From: Pseudomonas sp. ML96
Lineage (GTDB): Bacteria; Pseudomonadota; Gammaproteobacteria; Pseudomonadales; Pseudomonadaceae
Length of the DNA: 64,000 bases
Direction of reading: 5' to 3'
Assembly (NCBI RefSeq): GCF_000761545.1
Contig: NZ_JPMY01000021.1
Span: 30,735-94,734, forward strand
Under the pieces are notes generated by a model, which saw nothing but the letters and a program-made list of their open reading frames with translations, had not been told where the DNA came from and did not search any database. Position 1 is the first letter of the stretch, and the number at the start of each line of letters is the position of its first letter. The translations under genes were made by a program, and so were the position numbers. Of the stretch, positions 47,495-56,493 are shown in pieces.

Positions 47495-49486
47495 ATGATC
47501 GACATTCGTTCCTTCCGCGACTTGCTGCGGCTGTTCTTCATCTTCCGCCGCGAGTTCCAGTGGGCGGTCATCGTCACCGTGGTCGTAGCCGTGCTCGGTG
47601 CATTCCTGCTACCAACCAAGTACGAATCCAACGCACGCCTGCTGGTCAAACCGGGGCGCGAAAGCACGACCATGCCGATCGAAGTCGCCAACCGCCAGGC
47701 CTTGATCGCGCCCAGCACCCAACGCGATCCGATCGTGGACGAAGAAAAGATGCTGACCGGCCGGCCCATCGTGCGCATGGTCGCCGAGCGCTATATCGAA
47801 CAGATGGCCGGCTATCAGCCGCAGGGCTTCTGGAAAACCGTCAAGTTCTATGTCGGCAAGGTGTTCAACTGGGGCATCGAGCTGATCCGCGGCATTCTGC
47901 AGATGCTAGGCATCGTCGAAGCTCAGAGTGACGTCGAGCGCTTGGCCAAAAAACTGGAAAAGAACTTCACGGTAGGCCACGAGCCTGGATCGGCAGTGAT
48001 GGAGGTCAGCTTTACCTGGAACGACCCGGCCATTGCTCAGAAAGTTGTGGAAACCTGGATCGATGCCTTCCTTGAGGAGCGCACTCGCACTCTCGGCCGC
48101 AAGAGCCTGTACACCTTCTACGAAAACGAAATGAAGAAGGTCGACGGTCAGATCGGCTTGCTCAAGACCGACCTGCAAGGTCGCCTGCAGGGCATCCACT
48201 CGATCAGCGTGAAGGAGCGCCTGGAAAACCTTACCAACCAGGTCAACCGCCTGGCAGACGCACGCGCCGAACTGGTCAACGACCAAGCCGGTATCCGCAG
48301 CTTCCTTACCGATGCACGCCTGCAGCTTAAGCGTCAGCCGCAGGAAGTGATCACAGCTCGGGAAGTTAGCCTCAACCCGTCGCAGCTCGACCTCAAGCGT
48401 CGCCTCAACACCCTCGAACAGGAGCGCGCCGTCCTGCTGCGCACCTTCCTGCCCGATGCACCACCAGTCAAGGAAGCCGAAGAGAACATCGCCCAGATGA
48501 AAGCGATGATCGCCCAGGAAGCCGAACGACTGGAGCGCTCGAAAAACTTCGCGCCCAACTCCATCGTAGTCAGCCTGCGCCAGCAGATCGTCGATGCCGA
48601 ACTGCGCGAGCGCCAACTTAGTGGCCAGATCAAGGACTACGACCTGCAGCTGGAGCAGCTGCGTAGCGAGCGCGCGCGCGTGATGTCCCAGGAGCCGGAC
48701 ATCAATCGCCTGCTTCTGCAACTGGCCAGCGCCGAGAAAAGCTACGCGCTGTACGCGGAGAATCTGGAGAAAGCCCGAATCGACCGCGAGCTGGACAACA
48801 GCCAGATCAGCAACATTGCTCAGGTCGAGCAGGCTACCTTCAATCCCAGCCGGGTCTTCCCCAAGAGCCTGATGATTCTGCTGCTCGCCCTGCCGGCCGG
48901 TCTCGCCGTAGGCCTGCTAACGCTCTACATCTGCTACCTGCTGGACCAACGCATCCATGACGGCGCGCGCATCGAGGAAACCTTCAAGGTACCGCTGTGG
49001 ACCACCCTCTCCGACCTCGGCTCACCGCCCTGGAAGATCAGCAGCCCGTTCACTGCCAGCCTTTATCGGCTCTACAGCCTGCTGCCCAGCGAGAGTATCG
49101 ACCAGAAGGGCCTGACACTGGCCCTGACCTCCGCGCGCCCCGGAGAAGGCGTCACCTTCGTGATTGATCATCTACACGCCATGCTGGCTGATCGTGGCCA
49201 TCAGGTACGCCTGGGCGGCGATACTCCGGCCCAGCCTGGTGAGGTCGTGTTACTTGATGCAGCAGGCCTGATGATCAATCAGCAGGCCTTCATTGCTCTG
49301 CGCCGAGCCGATCTGATCGCCCTGGTGATCGAAGCCAAGACCAGCACCGTACCGGTGGTCGAGAACGCCTTGTCGGTGCTCAACACCGCGTTCGGCAAAG
49401 TCGACGGCATCATCCTCAACCGCCGCCGCTTCGAGGTACCGGCACGGGTGCTGGATATAGCGCGCCGCCTGAGGGGCGAAGGCTGA
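47495..49486 (+). CDS. pslE: PslE-type polysaccharide co-polymerase with degenerate kinase-like domain
   Basis: 663 residues (PslE about 662). Wzz domain: first membrane helix at about 21-43, long periplasmic coiled coil (about 210-430), second helix at about 465-487 (SLMILLLALPAGLAVGLLTLYICYLL). The cytoplasmic C-terminus resembles a BY-kinase fold, but the P-loop reads SARPGEGVT (546-554), with Val-553 where Lys is required, and there is no C-terminal Tyr cluster. It should guide chain length and export with PslD, without kinase activity. Start follows the 37-codon ORF directly, with GGGAGTG upstream. Confidence 0.88.
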   Translation: MIDIRSFRDLLRLFFIFRREFQWAVIVTVVVAVLGAFLLPTKYESNARLLVKPGRESTTMPIEVANRQALIAPSTQRDPIVDEEKMLTGRPIVRMVAERYIEQMAGYQPQGFWKTVKFYVGKVFNWGIELIRGILQMLGIVEAQSDVERLAKKLEKNFTVGHEPGSAVMEVSFTWNDPAIAQKVVETWIDAFLEERTRTLGRKSLYTFYENEMKKVDGQIGLLKTDLQGRLQGIHSISVKERLENLTNQVNRLADARAELVNDQAGIRSFLTDARLQLKRQPQEVITAREVSLNPSQLDLKRRLNTLEQERAVLLRTFLPDAPPVKEAEENIAQMKAMIAQEAERLERSKNFAPNSIVVSLRQQIVDAELRERQLSGQIKDYDLQLEQLRSERARVMSQEPDINRLLLQLASAEKSYALYAENLEKARIDRELDNSQISNIAQVEQATFNPSRVFPKSLMILLLALPAGLAVGLLTLYICYLLDQRIHDGARIEETFKVPLWTTLSDLGSPPWKISSPFTASLYRLYSLLPSESIDQKGLTLALTSARPGEGVTFVIDHLHAMLADRGHQVRLGGDTPAQPGEVVLLDAAGLMINQQAFIALRRADLIALVIEAKTSTVPVVENALSVLNTAFGKVDGIILNRRRFEVPARVLDIARRLRGEG

Positions 49487-50658
49487 TGCGCATTGCCCTG
49501 CTGGCGCCGCTGCCGCCAGAGCAAACCGGCATTGCCGACTATGCCGAACACTTTCGCCGCGCGCTTGAGGCCCGTAGCGTGCAGGTGTTGACGCCACTGC
49601 AGGGCTGCACAGCCACTCAGCTGCCGCAGCGCCTAGCTGAGTTCGACTGGAATCAAGTGCAACTGGTCCATGCCGAACTGGGCGGCGGCCGCTTAAATGA
49701 GTTCCACGCTCTCGATTACCTGCGCCAGCGGTATCCCCAGTTGCCACTGACCGCGACGGTGCACGACCCTGAGCGCCTGGTCTGGCGTCGCGCGCAACTG
49801 CCTTGGCCATTGTCGCTGGCAGAGCGCTTACCGCGCCCGTTGCCCCAAGCTGCAGCCCTGCTGGCCGATCCCCTAACCCTACATGAAGAACGCCGCCTGG
49901 CTCGCCATCTGCGCCATGCAGTGACGCTTACCGATCTAGGCGGCCGCTGCCTGGCTCGGCGCATGAGGCTGGCCCCTGGCCAGACAGTCACCATCCCGCA
50001 CGGCAACCTGCCCCTAGCGCCGGCAGAATTGCCGCAACTGGAGCCACTCCGCCTGCTCTACTTCGGCTTCATCTACCGCGGCAAAGGCATCGAGGATCTG
50101 CTCAACGCGCTCGCCCAAGTGTTCGCTCGCCAGCCGGACCTGCGTGGCCGCCTACGCCTAGCCTTGGCCGGCGGCACTGCGCCAGAGATGGCCTTCGGCC
50201 CGAACGGGAACTATCTCGACGAGCTGCGAGAACTGGCCGCGAGCCTTGAGCTGAGCGAGCACCTCGACTGGCACCTCGACCTGCCGGGCGATGCCATCGC
50301 CAGTACCATCCAGGCACACCATGTAATGGTCCTCCCCTACCGCGAATCGAAAAAGCTCGGCCTTCTCGGTGAGATGCGTGGTACCAGCGGCGCGCTGTCC
50401 TGGGCCAACGCCTGTGGCCGCGGGGTGATAACCTCTAACGCACGGGCTTTTGCCGAGGAGGTGGCCAGCGGAAACGGCGCCACCTATCCACAGGGCGATG
50501 TCGCGGCACTGTCCCAGGCTATCGAGGCGCTGGCTCTGCGCCCGACAGAAGCCATGCGCTGGGCTGCGCGCGCGGGCGAAATAGGCCGGGAGCGCAACTG
50601 GGCGGCCACAGCCGAGCGCTTCCACTCCCTGTTCCGCGCCGCCTGCGGAGAAGCCTGA
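49486..50658 (+). CDS. pslF: PslF-type family-4 glycosyltransferase
   Basis: 390 residues (PslF about 395), GT-B fold. N-terminal LLAPLPPEQTGIADYAEHFRRALE binds acceptor; C-terminal LLYFGFIYRGKGIEDLLNAL starts the nucleotide-sugar domain. The usual E-x7-E element is altered to VMVLPYRESKKLGLLGEMRGTSGALSWANACGRG. It is one of the four non-initiating transferases for the proposed pentasaccharide repeat. ATG overlaps the pslE stop (TGATG). Confidence 0.85.
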   Translation: MRIALLAPLPPEQTGIADYAEHFRRALEARSVQVLTPLQGCTATQLPQRLAEFDWNQVQLVHAELGGGRLNEFHALDYLRQRYPQLPLTATVHDPERLVWRRAQLPWPLSLAERLPRPLPQAAALLADPLTLHEERRLARHLRHAVTLTDLGGRCLARRMRLAPGQTVTIPHGNLPLAPAELPQLEPLRLLYFGFIYRGKGIEDLLNALAQVFARQPDLRGRLRLALAGGTAPEMAFGPNGNYLDELRELAASLELSEHLDWHLDLPGDAIASTIQAHHVMVLPYRESKKLGLLGEMRGTSGALSWANACGRGVITSNARAFAEEVASGNGATYPQGDVAALSQAIEALALRPTEAMRWAARAGEIGRERNWAATAERFHSLFRAACGEA

Positions 50659-50659
50659 C

Positions 50660-51985
50660 ATGCGCAAAAAACTACTGATCGCAGCGCCGCTCGCTGGTCT
50701 GCTCGCATTCTCTCTCGCGGTTTATCCCAACCTGCACGCCGAAGCCAACGGCGTCCAACTCAAAGCTCCACGTGCAGTCGAGTGGCGTGAATTCCTCGGA
50801 GTCAACGCGCACTTCCTGTGGTTCCCGCCCGAGCAATACAGCAAACAGATGCAACAGTGGAAGGCACTCGGCCTCGACTGGACTCGCGTGGACCTGCACT
50901 GGGACCGCCATGAGCCAGAACAAGGCAAGTACCGACTGGGCGAACTCGATGGTGTGATCAAGCAACTGCAGCAGGAACAACTGAAGTCGGTGTTCTACTT
51001 GGTCGGCTCGGCGCCACACGCCACCAGTGCACCCTATGGATCGCCGACACCGGACCAGTACCCGCCCAAAGATCCGCAGCTGTTTGCCGATGCCATGAGC
51101 ATGTTCGCCAAGCGCTACCCTTCGGTGGACGCCTGGCAGGTCTGGAACGAGCCGAACCTGCCATCGTTTTGGCGCCCGCATGAAGACCCGGTCGGCTATG
51201 GCCGCCTGTTGCAGGTCACAGCACCCGCGCTGCGCCAGGCGGCACCAGGCAAACCAGTGATCATGGCCGGCATGGCCTACTACAGCCAGATGCCGGTCAA
51301 GGGTGGGCTGATGCTGGAAGAGTTGGGCAAGCTCGGCGTCCAGCAACTCGGTACCGTAGTGGCCTACCATCCCTATTCTCAGGAACCAGAAAGCGACGAA
51401 CCCGGTGCCAACGATTTCATCCTGCGCTCACAGCAGCTCAATGCCACTCTGCGTGGCGTGCAGGTCCCGGGCATCTGGGCCACCGAATGGGGCTGGTCGA
51501 GCTATAACGGCCCCAAGGAACTGCAGGAAATCATCGGCACCGATGGCCAGGCCGACTACCTGCTACGCCGCTTAGCCCTGATGAGTGCGCTGGACTACGA
51601 CCGTATCTTCCTGTTCGCCCTGGCCGATTTGGACAGCCGGGCCAGTGCCCGCGACCAGCACTATGGCCTGCTCGACCTGCAGGGTCGGCCAAAGCCGGCA
51701 TACAAGGCCCTCAAGCGCTTCCTCAAGATCAGTGGCCCGCGCCTGGAACCTAGTGATCCCCCCGCGCTGGCGGCCAGTATCGACGACCTCTATAGCATCG
51801 CCTGGAAGCGCGAGGACGGACGCAACCTATGGCTGTTCTGGAGCGCCAGCGGCGCCGAAGTGCAGCTGACCAACGTCACCCGCGCCCTGCTGCATGATCC
51901 GCTGACCGGCGACAAGCAGACGCTGGAGGACGCCAACGGTCTGCGCTTCAAGGGCAAGCCCAGCCTGCAGATGTTGGTCTGGTGA
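50660..51985 (+). CDS. pslG: PslG-type endoglycosidase (GH39-like)
   Basis: Hydrolase that trims or polices Psl chains; P. aeruginosa PslG disrupts Psl matrix. The 441 residues (PslG about 442) have an N-terminal hydrophobic anchor or uncleaved signal (MRKKLLIAAPLAGLLAFSLAVYP), a TIM barrel, the acid/base Glu-164 in WQVWNEPNLPSFW, and nucleophile Glu-276 in WATEWGWSSY. Positions agree with the catalytic pair I recall for PslG. A small C-terminal beta domain follows. It should be periplasmic, attached to the inner membrane. Confidence 0.9.
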   Translation: MRKKLLIAAPLAGLLAFSLAVYPNLHAEANGVQLKAPRAVEWREFLGVNAHFLWFPPEQYSKQMQQWKALGLDWTRVDLHWDRHEPEQGKYRLGELDGVIKQLQQEQLKSVFYLVGSAPHATSAPYGSPTPDQYPPKDPQLFADAMSMFAKRYPSVDAWQVWNEPNLPSFWRPHEDPVGYGRLLQVTAPALRQAAPGKPVIMAGMAYYSQMPVKGGLMLEELGKLGVQQLGTVVAYHPYSQEPESDEPGANDFILRSQQLNATLRGVQVPGIWATEWGWSSYNGPKELQEIIGTDGQADYLLRRLALMSALDYDRIFLFALADLDSRASARDQHYGLLDLQGRPKPAYKALKRFLKISGPRLEPSDPPALAASIDDLYSIAWKREDGRNLWLFWSASGAEVQLTNVTRALLHDPLTGDKQTLEDANGLRFKGKPSLQMLVW

Positions 51986-51993
51986 GGATATAG

Positions 51994-53205
51994 ATGCGTA
52001 TCCTGTGGATTCTCCCGTACCTGCCTTGGCCCACCTCCAGCGGAGGCAAGACACGCCAGTACCACCTCCTGCGCACCATGGCGGCACGCGGCCACCGCAT
52101 CACTCTGCTGGTGCAGACCAAGCAGGCGCTTGACGAGGAGACCCGCCAGACGTTGGAGCCGCTGCTGGAGCAGTTGATCGTGCTGCCCCGGCGCGGCCTG
52201 CGGCACCCGTTAACCCTGGCAGCCGCACTGTTCGGCCCCTGGCCACTGCTGACCTGCGTCAATGGACTCAGCCCAGCACTGACCCTGCGCTTTAACGCCC
52301 TCCTCAAGCAACGGTGGGACATCATCCAGGTCGAGCACAGCTACAGCTTCCAGCCCTATGCCCGCACTCTGCAGCAACAAGGGCAATCGTTCATCCTCAC
52401 CGAACACAATCTGGAGTCCAGCCTCGGCGGCGCCACTTACAGCCGTTTTCCCACCTGGCTGGCGCCTTTCATAAGCTTCGACCAGTGGCGTGCACGCCGC
52501 TGGGAGCGCCAGGTATTCGATGCCGCATGTCGGGTCGTGGCAGTCACCGAGTCCGATGCCCAGGCCATGCAAGGCCTGACCGACACTCCAGTTGAGGTGG
52601 TGGTCAATGGCGTAGACTGCCGCGGTTTTGCCGAGGTCCAGCGTGCCGCGCAAAGCCAGCGCATCCTGTTCGTTGGCAACTATGAATACCCACCAAACGT
52701 CGATGCAGTAACTTGGGCTCTGGACGAAATTCTGCCGCGTCTCTGGCAAACCCACCCCGAGGCACGCTTCGCCGTAGCCGGTTACGCAATGCCGGGCGAA
52801 TGGGCTCAGAGATGGCCCGATCCACGCATCGAGTGGCACGGCTTCGTCGACGATCTGCGCACCCTGCAGGCCGAGAGCAGCCTGTTCCTTGCACCACTGC
52901 GCCACGGTGGTGGCTCCAAGCTCAAGGTATTGGAAGCACTGGCCGCCGGCCTGCCGCTGGTCAGCACAGCCCAGGGCGTCTCCGGACTAACGCTACGCGA
53001 CAGCGAGGACTATCGCGCTGGCGAGAGTGCTCCAGCCCTGGCCACAGCCCTAGCACAGCTACTTAGTGACTCCGATCTGGCTAAACAGCTGGCCATCGCG
53101 GGTCGCAACTATGTCCTGCAACAACATGATTGGCAGGCTGCTGCCAACCAGCTCGAAAGCGTCTATCAGCAAGCGACCGACAAGGAGTGCCGCGCATGCG
53201 TGTAG
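51994..53205 (+). CDS. pslH: PslH-type family-4 glycosyltransferase
   Basis: 403 residues (PslH about 402). N-terminal MRILWILPYLPWPTSSGGKTRQYHLLRTMAARGH is the acceptor-domain glycine loop. C-terminal half has ILFVGNYEYPPNVDAVTWALDEILPRL and FLAPLRHGGGSKLKVLEALAAGLPLVST, where GGGSKLKVLEALA replaces the usual EGFG-type motif, as in the WaaG-like subgroup. GAGG ribosome site 5-10 nt upstream. The stop overlaps pslI by 10 nt. Confidence 0.86.
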   Translation: MRILWILPYLPWPTSSGGKTRQYHLLRTMAARGHRITLLVQTKQALDEETRQTLEPLLEQLIVLPRRGLRHPLTLAAALFGPWPLLTCVNGLSPALTLRFNALLKQRWDIIQVEHSYSFQPYARTLQQQGQSFILTEHNLESSLGGATYSRFPTWLAPFISFDQWRARRWERQVFDAACRVVAVTESDAQAMQGLTDTPVEVVVNGVDCRGFAEVQRAAQSQRILFVGNYEYPPNVDAVTWALDEILPRLWQTHPEARFAVAGYAMPGEWAQRWPDPRIEWHGFVDDLRTLQAESSLFLAPLRHGGGSKLKVLEALAAGLPLVSTAQGVSGLTLRDSEDYRAGESAPALATALAQLLSDSDLAKQLAIAGRNYVLQQHDWQAAANQLESVYQQATDKECRACV

Positions 53206-54299
53206 GTCTGGATTACCGACCCGCCACAGTCGCCCCACAGTCCGGCATCGGCCGCCAGGTGCGCGCGCTAGAAAGCGCATTGCAGGAGCGCGCGCGCACA
53301 GAGCTGCTGCGTTTCACCGAAGCCCCCCTGGACCACCCGCAACGCCAGAGTGCCTTCTGTCCGGAGTGGGCCAGCCCCCTAGGAGGTCTACAGCGTCCGC
53401 AAGTGCGCCTACGCTTCGAGGCAAACTTCCTGCCCGCTGCACTGCGTGAGCAGGCCGTTGACCTGTACATCGCCACGGCCAACATGGGCCTACCACTGGG
53501 CCGCAAGCCTGCCGGACAGCGCCAAGTACTACTGCTACACGACCTCTTCCAGCTGACCGAGCGCAATTACCATCGCTCGCGCCTCAAGGCACTGGCCTAT
53601 CGACTGATCGATACCCTGTCGGTCGCCTGGTCAGTGTGGCGCGCCGACCGCGTCTGGTGCCCCTCGCAGTTCTCTGCCAACGAAACCCAGCGTCTGTTCC
53701 CCTTCGCCAAAGGCAAGGTGCGCGTACTGCCCAACTTGGTGCCCACCCTCGCCAGCACTGATGAAAAGCCCCCCCAAAGTCTGCCAACCCGCTATTGGCT
53801 GGCCGTGGGCACCCGCGAGCCGCGCAAGAACATGCCACGCTTCGTCGAGGCCTGGCGCCAGGCACGCACACAATCGGCGGAGGTCCCTGAGCTAGCGTTG
53901 GTCGGCGATCCGGACGACCTGCCCGAAGCACTGCGTGCTTTGTCCGGCCTGCACTGGCTGAGCGGCCTGGATGACCAAGAGCTGCAAGCTCTCTATCGCC
54001 ATGCCGAATGTCTCTGGCAACCGTCCTACGCAGAAGGCTTTGGCCTGCCGGTGGTGGAAGCACTCAGTTTGGGTACGCCCGTGGCCCTGGCCAGAGGTTC
54101 AGCCTTGGATGAAGTTGCACCAGCCGACTCACCGCGCTTCGAGGCCCATTCGACCCAGTCCATGCTCGACTGCCTGCTGCACCTGGCAAGCACCGCACCA
54201 ATCCGTGACGTATCGGCGCTACACCAGTGGAGCCAACGCTTCGCCATGCCAGCCTACGCCGCGCGCCTGAACGAGCTGCTCGAGGAGCTGCGCGCTTGA
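53196..54299 (+). CDS. pslI: PslI-type family-4 glycosyltransferase
   Basis: 367 residues, the same length as PslI. The N-terminal MRVGLDYRPATVAPQSGIGRQVRALESAL and the C-terminal YWLAVGTREPRKNMPRFVEAW, LHWLSGLDDQELQALYRHAECLWQPSYAEGFGLPVVEALSLGTPV show a canonical GT4 mannosyltransferase-like E-x7-E site (key residues Glu in AEGFGLPVVEAL). The ATG at 53196 follows AAGGAG and overlaps pslH. Mannose transfer is plausible given Psl composition. Confidence 0.88.
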   Translation: MRVGLDYRPATVAPQSGIGRQVRALESALQERARTELLRFTEAPLDHPQRQSAFCPEWASPLGGLQRPQVRLRFEANFLPAALREQAVDLYIATANMGLPLGRKPAGQRQVLLLHDLFQLTERNYHRSRLKALAYRLIDTLSVAWSVWRADRVWCPSQFSANETQRLFPFAKGKVRVLPNLVPTLASTDEKPPQSLPTRYWLAVGTREPRKNMPRFVEAWRQARTQSAEVPELALVGDPDDLPEALRALSGLHWLSGLDDQELQALYRHAECLWQPSYAEGFGLPVVEALSLGTPVALARGSALDEVAPADSPRFEAHSTQSMLDCLLHLASTAPIRDVSALHQWSQRFAMPAYAARLNELLEELRA

Positions 54300-55684
54300 A
54301 TATTGGCCTGCCTATCGCCGTCCTGCTCGGCACGCTGTTCGGCGGTCTGCTCTGGGTACTGCCGATCAGCAAGCTGGTCATCCTGCTCGCCGGCGTCACC
54401 CTGGCCCTGACCCTGATGCGCAAGCCCCTGTGGGGCCTGCTGCTGTTCGCTGTGCTGGCCACCAGCATTCCGTACACCACGGTGCAGGTCGGCATCCGCA
54501 CCACCGTCAGTGAAGCCGTGCTGGCCCTAACCTGGGTCGCGGTACTCTGGCAGGCGTTTCTTGGGCGCAACCGGGGGCTGCTCCAATGGCACCCGCTGGA
54601 GCGCAGTCTGGCCATATTGATGGCCTACAGTGCCATCCCCTTTGTGGTCGGCATGCTGATCATCCATGCCGAAGGCAACGGCCCGGTGAACTGGGTGCGC
54701 TGGCTGATGAACCTGTCGCTTCTGTTCCTGGTGCCGCTGCTGCTGCGTACGGAGCGTGATCGCGATCAGCTAGTTGTTGCACTGCTGCTGGGCAATCTAG
54801 CGATGTTGTGCCTGTCGATCTTCATCTTCCTCAAGGATCGTGACGCCAACACCATGATCCCTATCCTCACCGACCTCAAATATGCACACCCCGAGGCAGT
54901 CAAAGACATCTTCTCGGCCAACTACCAACGCATGGCGTCGCCCTGGGTACACCCGAACCTAACCGGCGGCATCCTCGCGCTGATGGTACCGCTGGCTCTG
55001 CTCTATGGCTGGACCCGCGAAGGCTGGCGGCGCTTACTCGGGTTAAGCGTGGCGATCCTGGGCTGCGCCGGGCTGCTGTTCAGTATCTCGCGCGGAGCAA
55101 TAGTTGCGCTGGTGCTGGTGCTGTTCTGGCTGAGCTACAAGCGCGTGCCGTATAGCGGGCGTATTATCGGGCTGGGGGCAGCCTTTGGCGCCGCACTGGT
55201 GATGTTCTACCCGCCGCTGCAAGAGCGCCTGCTCAGCATGTTCTCAGCCAGCAACGCCAGTACCGAAATCCGCTTCGAGGAATACGCGATGTTCCCCGAA
55301 GCAATGGCACGCTACCCACTGGGTATCGGCTTCAAGATCGACCCTCCAGTGCCGGACAGTGGCCTGCTGGGTATTTCCAACCTGTGGCTGAACTTCATCT
55401 ACAAGATTGGCCTGCCGGGCATGGCCCTTTTCGTGCTAGTCACACTGCGCTGGTGGCGCGAAGTACGCCCTCTGGCCAGCATCACCCAGATCACTAAAGA
55501 AAACGCTCTCTGGCTGGGTAGCCTGGCCGGCGTGATGGCAGCGCTGCTGACCGGCATCTTCGATCACTACTACAGCTTCACCTTCGTCATCATCGCCCTG
55601 TTCTGGCTGCTCGCAGGCCTAGCTCTACAGCAGGCCAGGCTTTACCCGCAGCAAACCACTGGCCGCAAGGAATCCGCCCAATGA
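54296..55684 (+). CDS. pslJ: PslJ-type O-antigen polymerase/ligase-like membrane protein
   Basis: Inner-membrane Wzy-like protein that should polymerise repeat units in the periplasm. About 462 residues with 10-12 hydrophobic helices and the Wzy_C-type loop around MASPWVHPNLTGGILALMVPLALL, ISRGAIVALVLVLFWLSYKRVP and SGLLGISNLWLNFIYKIGLPGM. The TTG at 54296 is chosen as start because it overlaps the pslI stop (TTGA) and follows GAGGAG; an ATG at 54227 would overlap pslI by 73 nt. The start is therefore uncertain. Confidence 0.82.
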   Translation: MNIGLPIAVLLGTLFGGLLWVLPISKLVILLAGVTLALTLMRKPLWGLLLFAVLATSIPYTTVQVGIRTTVSEAVLALTWVAVLWQAFLGRNRGLLQWHPLERSLAILMAYSAIPFVVGMLIIHAEGNGPVNWVRWLMNLSLLFLVPLLLRTERDRDQLVVALLLGNLAMLCLSIFIFLKDRDANTMIPILTDLKYAHPEAVKDIFSANYQRMASPWVHPNLTGGILALMVPLALLYGWTREGWRRLLGLSVAILGCAGLLFSISRGAIVALVLVLFWLSYKRVPYSGRIIGLGAAFGAALVMFYPPLQERLLSMFSASNASTEIRFEEYAMFPEAMARYPLGIGFKIDPPVPDSGLLGISNLWLNFIYKIGLPGMALFVLVTLRWWREVRPLASITQITKENALWLGSLAGVMAALLTGIFDHYYSFTFVIIALFWLLAGLALQQARLYPQQTTGRKESAQ

Positions 55685-56490
55685 AGCACCGAGTCATGCT
55701 CCGCTCGCACCTGCGTAATCAGCTCGACGAGTACGCCAGCAAACTTGGCACCAGCCCGGAAGAGCTCGGCCAGGCGTTCGAGTGGATGCTGGCTAATGAT
55801 GTGGCCTTCGAAGAAGGTGAACGCTATGCGATCTCCTCCATCGATGCCGAGCAGCGTATTGATCATCCGCTGGCAAAGCGCTTCTACGCGCTGCTCAAGA
55901 CCGAGATTCCGGCAGAGTTCGTCCCCGTCTACGGAAAGAACTGGGCCACGCTCAGGGATCGCTGGCTGCGTGTCTGGGAGCAGGTATACAACATCATCAT
56001 CAACAAGATCCCTAGCCACAATGTACGCCTGTGGTGGCTGCGCGCAGGCGGCGCGAAGATCGGCAAAGGCTCGTCCATCTGGCGCAATACTGAAGTGCTC
56101 GGAGTGAACAACCTGGTAATCGGCGAAGACAGCGTAATCGCCTGGCACTGCCAGGTGGACGCCCGCGCCGGCCTAGTGATCGGCGACCATGTGGCAATCG
56201 CCTCGCACGTACTGATCATTGCCGGCACCCATGATCTGAATGCACCTGAGTTCTGGTCGATCTCCGGCCCGATCTATATAGACGACTACGCCTGGATCGC
56301 CAGCCGTGCGCTGATCAGCTACGGCGCACATATCGGGCGCGGCGCAGTAGTGACCGCCAATACCACGGTGGCCAAGGAGATCGCCCCCTACAAAATCGTA
56401 GGGGGTAGTGGCGCCAAACCTATGGGAGAACGCCCCCACGACCTCAATTACAAGGTCGGAGGCAAAGGCCTGTTTACCCTGCTGCACTGA
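55681..56490 (+). CDS. Left-handed beta-helix acyltransferase inserted in the psl operon
   Basis: 269 residues. The last 140 show hexapeptide-repeat acetyltransferase sequence: GGAKIGKGSSIWRNTEVLGVNNLVIGEDSVIAWHCQVDARAGLVIGDHVAIAS, the catalytic-His type AGTHDLN, and IGRGAVVTANTTVAKEI, as in WcaF/LacA/NodL enzymes (key parts only). The N-terminal about 110 residues are an extra helical region (SHLRNQLDEYASKLG...). It is soluble, unlike the membrane O-acyltransferase PslL of P. aeruginosa, and should acylate the sugar or a cytoplasmic lipid-linked intermediate. ATGA overlap with pslJ; 3-nt gap to pslK. Confidence 0.85.
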   Translation: MKHRVMLRSHLRNQLDEYASKLGTSPEELGQAFEWMLANDVAFEEGERYAISSIDAEQRIDHPLAKRFYALLKTEIPAEFVPVYGKNWATLRDRWLRVWEQVYNIIINKIPSHNVRLWWLRAGGAKIGKGSSIWRNTEVLGVNNLVIGEDSVIAWHCQVDARAGLVIGDHVAIASHVLIIAGTHDLNAPEFWSISGPIYIDDYAWIASRALISYGAHIGRGAVVTANTTVAKEIAPYKIVGGSGAKPMGERPHDLNYKVGGKGLFTLLH

Positions 56491-56493
56491 CAT

